16,987 nucleotides of DNA from JBFFXF01 sp041569895 (GTDB taxonomy: Bacteria; Planctomycetota; UBA8108; JACQVS01). Each line of letters opens with the position of its first letter. Within the stretch, counting starts at the first letter, position 1. The stretch lies in assembly GCA_041569895.1 (NCBI GenBank), contig JBFFXF010000158.1, positions 1 to 16,987 of the forward strand. Reading direction: 5' to 3'. The notes beneath the pieces are model-generated. The model was not told the origin of the DNA. It worked only from the letters and a program-made list of their open reading frames with translations, and ran no database searches. This document shows positions 7,356 through 12,545 of the stretch, in pieces. The translations under genes and the position numbers were made by a program.

Positions 7356-7364
7356 CGCGCCCGC
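7346..7364 (+). repeat. perfect 7-bp hairpin at the end of the 15-bp array
   Basis: GCGGGCG (7346-7352) and CGCCCGC (7358-7364) form a perfect 7-bp GC stem with loop TTGCG. The left arm is part of the fourth repeat unit. It is not followed by a T run, so it is not an obvious terminator. Confidence 0.5.
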
Positions 7365-7416
7365 CCCGCCGCGGTCGTGTCGGTTCGTCGTCCTCGAACG
7401 TCGAATGGAGACACGA

Positions 7417-9633
7417 ATGCAACGAGTCAGCTCTCGCGTCCGCGCCACGGCACCACATTCGATTCGCCGGCTGCTGGTCGGCTCCGTTCTCGTCTGGATC
7501 ACCGCGGTCGGCCCGGCGGTGGCGACGACCTTTATCCGCGGCGACGCCAATCTGGACGATCTGGTCGACATGAGCGATCCGATCGCGTTGCTGCAGCACC
7601 TGTTCAGCGGACCGGCGGTCGACGGCATCTCGCGATGCGCCGATGCCGCCGATGCCAACGACGACGGCCTGCTCTCGATCGCGGATGCGGTGAGCATCCT
7701 CGGTCTGCTCTTCCGCGGCGACAGATCGCTGGCCGCGCCGTTTCCGGAGCCGGGGACCGATCCGACCGTCGACGAGCTCGCGTGCGAGGAAGACGACGAC
7801 TCGCCACTGCGCGACGGGTTCCCCCATCCCTCCGAGGACGCGCTCGAGGAGATCACCTCCCTGCTCGAGCTGCGCAGCGCGAGCGCATCCCGCGCCGGCG
7901 GAGACCCGCATCGGGCGGAGCCCCCCGAGCTCGGCGGCGGCGGCGACGAGCCCGGCGACGAGGAGGAAGATCCCGCACCCGCGGGCGGGGACGGCGCGGA
8001 CGACACCGGAGACGTCCTCGTTGTCGACGCGGAGACGTTCGACGTCCTCGAGAGCCTGCCGCCGGGCGCGTCGATCCTCGATGTGCCCGGGGGTGAGGAG
8101 ATCCTGTCGCTTCTCCGCGGCCCGGACCGCGCCCCGGGCGCGCCGCGCGCCCTGACCTCGAGGCTCGTCGTGCCGGTCTCCTCTCCGGACGAGTGCTGGA
8201 CGGTCGAGTCCGCGTTCGTGGACGGCGGCTCGTTCGATCCCGACGCCCCGGAGCTCGAGTTCGTGCGTGGCGACGTCGACGGCGACGGCGACGTCGATCC
8301 AGAGGATCTGGACCTCATGGGGCAGTGCGTGGCGGATTCGACTCTCGAGGTCTGTTCGCGGGTCTGCCCGGACGCGTGGGATGTCGACGACGACGGCGAG
8401 GTCGGCAGGGCGGACGCCGTGGCGCTGGCCCGGGTGGTCTCGCGATACGACGACCGACCCGCGCCCGCCCCCGACCTCTGCGACGGGGATTCGACTCCTG
8501 ACGGTCTGGCGGCGTGCGAGCGAAGTGGCTGCGGGCGCCGCGTCTCGCAGCTCCGGTTCGAGGTGTGGCCGCGAACGCTGTGCGGCGTCGGAACTCACGA
8601 GGTGCTCCTCACCGTCACCGATCCGGACGGCAACACGGACACGGCGCCGGCGCTGGTGACGCTCTGCGCCGCGGGAGCCGATAACTGCCCGGACACGCTG
8701 GTGCGCGTGCCGGCGCGGGGGGAGACCGAGTACGACTTCCTGTGCGCGTGGGTTCTGAGCATCTTCATGCGGCCGAACCCGCCCGAGCGCGAGCTGATTC
8801 AGACCTCCTATTCGGGCAGTGGCTCGCTGGAACGGGTCCGCCGCGAGGCGCCGCTCGATGGGCTGGGCTCGTCGACCGTCTGTTCGAAGATCTCGGGACC
8901 CGGGCCGGCCCACTACCTCTTCGCGACACGCCGGAACGCGTCATGCCGGATGCCGAGGACCGCGACGGGAAAGGTCGCCGACGGCCTCGTCGAGGTGCGT
9001 GTCCACCTGCTCTGCGCGGACGAGCGCGGGACGATCCAGGGTCGCGAGTGCTCGGCGGAAGTCGAGGCCGAGGGACTCTACCGCTCCCACTTGATGGCCG
9101 AGACCGTCGCGGGAGACCGCTGCGCGGGTCGGCCGGCGGCGGTCGAGGCGCTGTCCAAGGACGAGACGCGGTTCGTGGTCGACGAATCGATCGTCTTCGC
9201 CCAGGGGGCCTCGGTGCAGACCGGGACGCGCGTCACCGAGACGCCGACCTTCACCCTCGCCGTCGGGCAACCGGCCGGACAGCCGGTGCCAGGCGTCAAC
9301 ATGACCATGGGCATATCCCGGACGGTGATTGACGCGACCGGGCGCGTCGACGACATCCTGGCGGCGTTCGGGGCCCGCCGCACCCGGCCGCCCACGACGC
9401 TGGTCCTCGAGTCGAAGGGGTCGGCTCGCGTCGTCGGGAACGACCGCTCGGCCGGCCGGGCCATCACGAGCACCCGGGCCGCCGCGCTCTGGCTCGCCGC
9501 CACCACGTCCTGTCCCGGGGCGGGCCACTTCGGCCTCGGCGTGCTGATCGGGACGCCGGACGGCCTGGCCGAGGCCGGCGCCCGCGCGAGGGGTTTCTTT
9601 CTCACTCGCCTCGGACGGCCGGCGCGCCGGTGA
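7417..9633 (+). CDS. secreted protein with two dockerin-like EF-hand cassettes
   Basis: The 738-residue product begins with an Arg-rich n-region, a hydrophobic core (LLVGSVLVWITAVGPAVA) and a likely AVA cleavage site near residue 36, so it is probably exported. Cassette 1 (about 39-127) has paired Ca-binding loops, GDANLDD at 42-48 and DANDDG at 79-84, and ends with a PEPGTDPTVDELAC block typical of these units. A Gly/Asp/Glu/Pro-rich linker follows. Cassette 2 (about 282-370) has GDVDGDGDVD at 285-294 and DVDDDG at 322-327. After it comes a Cys-containing, possibly Ig-like stretch and a large C-terminal region I do not recognise. The ATG at 7417 is chosen over 7405 because GGAG (7407-7410) precedes it by 6 nt. 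No enzyme motif was seen. A calcium-stabilised surface or matrix protein is a reasonable guess, not a demonstrated role. Cellulosome function is not implied. Confidence 0.85.
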   Translation: MQRVSSRVRATAPHSIRRLLVGSVLVWITAVGPAVATTFIRGDANLDDLVDMSDPIALLQHLFSGPAVDGISRCADAADANDDGLLSIADAVSILGLLFRGDRSLAAPFPEPGTDPTVDELACEEDDDSPLRDGFPHPSEDALEEITSLLELRSASASRAGGDPHRAEPPELGGGGDEPGDEEEDPAPAGGDGADDTGDVLVVDAETFDVLESLPPGASILDVPGGEEILSLLRGPDRAPGAPRALTSRLVVPVSSPDECWTVESAFVDGGSFDPDAPELEFVRGDVDGDGDVDPEDLDLMGQCVADSTLEVCSRVCPDAWDVDDDGEVGRADAVALARVVSRYDDRPAPAPDLCDGDSTPDGLAACERSGCGRRVSQLRFEVWPRTLCGVGTHEVLLTVTDPDGNTDTAPALVTLCAAGADNCPDTLVRVPARGETEYDFLCAWVLSIFMRPNPPERELIQTSYSGSGSLERVRREAPLDGLGSSTVCSKISGPGPAHYLFATRRNASCRMPRTATGKVADGLVEVRVHLLCADERGTIQGRECSAEVEAEGLYRSHLMAETVAGDRCAGRPAAVEALSKDETRFVVDESIVFAQGASVQTGTRVTETPTFTLAVGQPAGQPVPGVNMTMGISRTVIDATGRVDDILAAFGARRTRPPTTLVLESKGSARVVGNDRSAGRAITSTRAAALWLAATTSCPGAGHFGLGVLIGTPDGLAEAGARARGFFLTRLGRPARR

Positions 9634-9685
9634 GCCCAACGGAAGTAGAATGTTCGCAGTATTTTAGGGCCCCGGAGCCAGGCCG

Positions 9686-9714
9686 TTTTCATCGTCGAGT
9701 GTGTGCGATATAAT
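9686..9714 (+). promoter_or_regulatory. promoter for the endonuclease III-like gene and yebC
   Basis: TATAAT at 9709-9714 is a perfect -10 hexamer. TTTTCA at 9686-9691 matches four of six positions of the -35 consensus with an optimal 17-bp spacer. Transcription would start near 9721, giving a leader of about 75 nt to the GTG at 9795. It lies just after the end of the dockerin gene. Confidence 0.55.
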
Positions 9715-9794
9715 GTCGACACCCCGAAGCGTCAACGCCAGTCAACCCCCAGACACCCTGCCCGCTCCAGCGCCACGGCGCGGAAGGAGGACGA

Positions 9795-10502
9795 GTGAAG
9801 GCCGCGGATCGTGTGAAGTCCATTACTCGAAAAGTCGTATCGACTTACAGAAACCGATCACGGTTCGAGTACCCCCAGGACGTCCTCGATCTGATCATCT
9901 TTCACAAGATCCACTTCTACATGGACGGGCGCGAGGCGCTGCAGGCGTACCGGCGACTGAAGAGCAACTTCGTCGACTGGAACGAGGTCCGCATCAGCTC
10001 GATCCGCGAGATCCAGGAGGTGCTCGGCAACTCGCCGGACGTGCTGGAGCTGGCGATCTTCATCAAGGACCTGCTCGAGTTCCTGCACAACGAGCGCCAC
10101 TCGGTCGATCTCGAGTTTCTCGCCGAGGAGAACATCAGCGAGATCCGCCGATTTCTCAAACAGATCAAGGGCATGGATGCCACCACGATCAATTTGATCC
10201 TGCGAGTCCGGAAGGACTATCCCGTGCTGCCGGTGACGGGGCCGATGGAGAACACCTTCCTGCGGGTCGGTCTCGTGCGGCGCGCCGACTCCCGGGACAA
10301 GAAGGGGAAGTATCTGCACGGTCTCGTGAAGGAGGACATCGCGCTCCCCTTCCACCACTTCTTCCTGCAGCACAGTCGGGAGATCTGTCCGCCTGACGAG
10401 ACGAAGATCCAGTGCACGATCTGCAGCATCCGCTCGTCCTGCAACTACTACGAGAAGGTTCGCACGCAGCAGCGGAGGCGGGCGCCGCGCAGAAAGCGGT
10501 GA
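9795..10502 (+). CDS. endonuclease III-like HhH-GPD / [4Fe-4S] protein
   Basis: The 235-residue protein looks like a base-excision DNA glycosylase of the endonuclease III superfamily. A helix-hairpin-helix segment lies around 120-137 (LKQIKGMDATTINLILR). Four cysteines at 198, 207, 210 and 216 (C-x8-C-x2-C-x5-C) resemble the iron-sulfur loop, which is C-x6-C-x2-C-x5-C in the E. coli enzyme. The usual catalytic Lys of the HhH (K120 in E. coli Nth) aligns with T130. The VDTHIFRV block with the catalytic Asp is replaced by VTGPMENTFLRV (147-158), where only Glu152 is acidic. The enzyme may therefore be a monofunctional glycosylase, have altered chemistry, or bind DNA without cutting. The GTG start has AAGGAGG at 9784-9790, 4 nt away. 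The tail is strongly basic (RRRAPRRKR). yebC follows after 83 nt on the same strand. Confidence 0.83.
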   Translation: MKAADRVKSITRKVVSTYRNRSRFEYPQDVLDLIIFHKIHFYMDGREALQAYRRLKSNFVDWNEVRISSIREIQEVLGNSPDVLELAIFIKDLLEFLHNERHSVDLEFLAEENISEIRRFLKQIKGMDATTINLILRVRKDYPVLPVTGPMENTFLRVGLVRRADSRDKKGKYLHGLVKEDIALPFHHFFLQHSREICPPDETKIQCTICSIRSSCNYYEKVRTQQRRRAPRRKR

Positions 10503-10544
10503 GTGGCGTGCGCGCGTCCGACCCCTCCGAGTCTCTCTACGGCG

Positions 10545-10569
10545 CCGGCGGGCGCGGAAGCCCCGCCGG
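10545..10569 (+). promoter_or_regulatory. hairpin immediately before the yebC ribosome site
   Basis: CCGGCGGG (10545-10552) and CCCGCCGG (10562-10569) are perfect 8-bp inverted repeats with a 9-nt loop. The 3' arm ends 2 nt before AGGAG (10572-10576), the yebC ribosome site. It may shape the intergenic RNA or affect translation of yebC. There is no following T run, so it is not a standard terminator. Confidence 0.4.
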
Positions 10570-10585
10570 AGAGGAGAAGTGATCG

Positions 10586-11389
10586 ATGGCCGGACATTCG
10601 CACTGGTCGTCTATCAAGCACAAGAAGGCCGTCGCGGACGCCCGTCGCGGCAAGCTGTTCTCGAAGCTCGCCAAGAACATCATGGTCGCGGCGCGCACCG
10701 GTGGCGGCAATCCCGCCGACAACCTGCGGCTCCGCTACGCGATCGAGAAGGCGCGGGCGGAGTTCATGCCGAAGGACTCGATCGAGCGGGCGATCAAGAA
10801 GGGCACGGGCGAGACCGGTGACCTGGACCTCGTCGAGCTCACCTACGAGGGCATCGGTCCGGGAGGCATCTCGTTCATTCTCGAGGTGCTGACCGACAAC
10901 CGCAACCGCACCGGGGGCGAGCTGCGGAGCCTGATCGAGAAGCGCGGCGGGACTCTGGGCAAGTCGGGCTCCGTGTCGTGGAAGTTCGACCGCAAGGGCG
11001 TTCTCGAGGTGTCGACGGAGACCATCGGCGAGGACGCGCTCTTCGAGATCGCCACCGAGGCCGGGGCGGAGGACCTGTCGATCGAAGACGACCGCTACCG
11101 CATCCTCACCGGCCCCGAGGATCTGGAGAGCGTGCGCTCGAGGATCGAGGAGGAGCTCGAACGGCGCCTGCCGAAGAAGAAGAAGGCCTGGGGCGAGGAC
11201 GACGACGACGAGTCCCTCTTCCTGAAGCAGGAGCTGCAGTGGATCTCGAAGGACGACCTGCCCGTCCCCGCCGACAAGCTCGAGTCGGTCCTCGAGTTCA
11301 TGGAGCTCGTCGAGGACCACGACGACGTCCAGGCCGTCTGGAGCGACGTCGTCATTCCGGACGAGGCCGTGCGGGATACGTCAGGCTGA
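10586..11389 (+). CDS. yebC: YebC/PmpR-TACO1 family protein
   Basis: The family was long described as transcriptional regulators, and later work links members to ribosomes and to relief of stalling at proline stretches. The 267-residue product starts with the diagnostic MAGHSHWSSIKHKKAVADARRG and keeps the Gly-rich core blocks (YEGIGPGG around 90, NRNRTGGELRSLIEKRGG around 108-125). The C-terminal dimer/regulatory part ends DHDDVQAVWSDVV. It is longer than the usual 240-250 residues because of an insertion around 193-210 with KKKK (197-200) followed by EDDDDE (204-209). The ATG at 10586 is preceded by AGGAG with 9-nt spacing. It is likely co-transcribed with the endonuclease III-like gene; in many bacteria yebC is near ruvC and other repair genes. 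That neighbourhood is only loosely echoed here. Confidence 0.96.
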   Translation: MAGHSHWSSIKHKKAVADARRGKLFSKLAKNIMVAARTGGGNPADNLRLRYAIEKARAEFMPKDSIERAIKKGTGETGDLDLVELTYEGIGPGGISFILEVLTDNRNRTGGELRSLIEKRGGTLGKSGSVSWKFDRKGVLEVSTETIGEDALFEIATEAGAEDLSIEDDRYRILTGPEDLESVRSRIEEELERRLPKKKKAWGEDDDDESLFLKQELQWISKDDLPVPADKLESVLEFMELVEDHDDVQAVWSDVVIPDEAVRDTSG

Positions 11390-11400
11390 CCAGCTCCCTC

Positions 11401-11505
11401 CGACCTTGGACCTCCGACCTCCGACCTCCGACCTCTGACCTCCGACCTCTGACCTCTGACCTCCGACCTCTGACCTCGGATCTCTGACCTCTGATCTCTG
11501 ATCTC
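11401..11505. repeat. heptanucleotide tandem repeat (15 units)
   Basis: Fifteen consecutive 7-nt units follow the pattern YGAYCTC, mostly CGACCTC or TGACCTC, in exact register from 11401 to 11505. Variation is confined to the first base (C/T/G), the fourth (C/T) and the final base of the first unit. Because 7 is not a multiple of 3, every frame cycles through the same peptides, so open frames across it are artefacts. It starts 11 nt after the yebC stop. Confidence 0.95.
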
Positions 11506-11603
11506 GGTATCGGTATCGGTATCGGAGTCGGTATCGGAGTCGGTATCGGAATCGGAGTCGGTATCGGCATCGGCCATCGGTATCGGAGTCGGTCATCGGA
11601 CTC
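11506..11603. repeat. hexanucleotide tandem repeat GGTATC/GGAGTC (16 units)
   Basis: Directly abutting the heptamer tract are 16 units following GGNNTC. The most common are GGTATC and GGAGTC, with GGAATC, GGCATC and GGACTC variants. Two units carry a one-base insertion (GGCCATC at 11572, GGTCATC at 11591). The switch from 7-nt to 6-nt period happens without spacer DNA. Confidence 0.95.
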
Positions 11604-11625
11604 CGCAACCAGAGCCCTCGAGGAC

Positions 11626-11655
11626 GGGTACGGGAACGGGTACGGGTACGGGTAC
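11626..11655. repeat. hexanucleotide tandem repeat GGGTAC (5 units)
   Basis: Four GGGTAC units and one GGGAAC unit lie in perfect register from 11626 to 11655, followed by a short T5. It is a third repeat family in the same intergenic region, 22 nt beyond the GGTATC tract. Confidence 0.9.
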
Positions 11656-11675
11656 GTTTTTGCAACGATGGGGCC

Positions 11676-11717
11676 GGAGTCGCAATCGGTATCGCAACCG
11701 CAATCGCAACCGCAGTC
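11676..11717. repeat. hexanucleotide tandem repeat GCAATC/GCAACC (7 units)
   Basis: Seven units read GGAGTC, GCAATC, GGTATC, GCAACC, GCAATC, GCAACC, GCAGTC from 11676 to 11717. Two of them are the same sequences as in the 11506-11603 tract, so the tracts are related. The array ends 8 nt before the stop codon of the minus-strand DUF2203 gene. Confidence 0.88.
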
Positions 11718-11724
11718 CCAGCTC

Positions 11725-12195
11725 CTACCCCCCCCGAATCCGCGGTGTGTCCCTCAAAAACTGGTTCACGTCGCGGATCTGCGCGCGGTCGTTGTAGCTC
11801 TCATCGAGCTCGTGCCAGCTGCTGACGCGGTCCTCGTCGACTCCCCAGCAGAGGAAGACCTTGCGTCCGTGGTAGAGCGAGGGGAAGTTGACGATGCCGC
11901 GCTTGAACTCCTCGACGTAGCAGCCGAGCTCCTCGACCTCACGGATGTAGCAGTTGATGCGCTCGATCAGGGTGTTGAGCTCCTCCTTGAGCTCGTCGAT
12001 CCGGTGGGTGCGGTCGGCGGACTCCCGGGGAGTGGTGCCCGCAGCCCGCATCTGCTTCATCTCCTTCTCGCGGAATTCGAGCTCGGTCCGCTTGGCGATG
12101 ATCTGATCCCAGCAGCGCCGGATGTCGGAGACGATCCCACGGAGCAGCGGGAGCATTCGGTTCGCCTCTTCGATGCTGACGAGTCTCGATTTCAT
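11725..12195 (-). CDS. DUF2203 family protein
   Basis: This is a small cytoplasmic protein of a family with unknown function. The 156-residue product begins with SIEEANRMLPLLRGIV, the EANxLLPxLR motif of the family. A long helical, charged segment follows (about 20-95), probably a coiled coil. The signature C-terminal blocks are GIVNFPSLYHGRKVFLCW and SSWHELDESYNDR. Length is typical. The ATG at 12195 is preceded by GGGAGGAAG. It is convergent with yebC, with the repeat mosaic between the two 3' ends, and divergent from bamA. Nothing in the context indicates its job. Confidence 0.9.
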   Translation of the reverse strand: MKSRLVSIEEANRMLPLLRGIVSDIRRCWDQIIAKRTELEFREKEMKQMRAAGTTPRESADRTHRIDELKEELNTLIERINCYIREVEELGCYVEEFKRGIVNFPSLYHGRKVFLCWGVDEDRVSSWHELDESYNDRAQIRDVNQFLRDTPRIRGG

Positions 12196-12545
12196 CTTCC
12201 TCCCTCGAGGGCGGTGACGGAGTCTCCGGGGCGGCGACGCCGCTCTCTCTCAAGCAAGCCAAGTGCCATGCCCTCGAGCCACGTCACGGTCGCGTAAGCG
12301 ACAGGACGGAAGCGCGTTGAGGCGCGCCATGTGATCCGCGGGCCCGGCGGGACGCGATTCGGAGAACGGCGAGTGGACCGACGGGGCGCACCGAGTGTCC
12401 AGAAACGGGATCGTATTTGAGACGGCCAGTTCCGGAAAGCGACCGGCCAGCTCCCTCGCCGGTCCGGCAGGATCCGGAGGGCCCCCACTCCGGCCGTCGC
12501 TGTTCATTGACACGCGCGGGTTTCTGACGTAGAAGAGGTCCGAAA
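12196..12545. other. gene-free divergent region between DUF2203 gene and bamA
   Basis: These 350 bases hold no convincing coding frame. Near the right end there is a TTGACA (listed separately). No clear minus-strand promoter for the DUF2203 gene was found. GC-rich short inverted repeats such as CCCTCGAGGG are present but not distinctive. Confidence 0.5.
12507..12535 (+). promoter_or_regulatory. possible promoter abutting bamA
   Basis: TTGACA at 12507-12512 is a perfect -35 hexamer and TAGAAG at 12530-12535 matches four of six -10 positions, with a 17-bp spacer. Transcription would start around 12542, only a few nt before the bamA ATG at 12546, so the -10 overlaps the ribosome site AGAAGAGG (12531-12538). 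Either bamA can be made from a nearly leaderless RNA or the TTGACA is fortuitous. Confidence 0.3.

Larger units (their letters stand above)
6851..7416. other. gene-free divergent region between diguanylate cyclase and dockerin protein
   Basis: No convincing gene is seen in these 566 bases on either strand. A TATACT on the minus strand (7076-7081) is a possible -10 element for the diguanylate cyclase but lacks a matching -35. A small stem with ten T residues (7205-7239) and a 15-bp tandem repeat with hairpin (7298-7364) are listed separately. No known riboswitch class, including c-di-GMP types, was recognised. Confidence 0.5.

Noticed and set aside
6851..7414. N-terminal extension of the diguanylate cyclase frame
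   Set aside because: The extension is translated through the 15-bp DNA repeats and is low-complexity; the start at 6850 has a ribosome site.
7339..8913. Minus-strand open frame across the dockerin gene
   Set aside because: It overlaps a gene with a signal peptide and calcium loops in the other frame; its sequence is Arg-rich low-complexity.
11352..11665. Open frames across the repeat mosaic encoding RSEV-type repeat peptides
   Set aside because: The period-7 and period-6 DNA repeats generate these peptides in several frames; no ribosome site or conserved flanking protein is seen.
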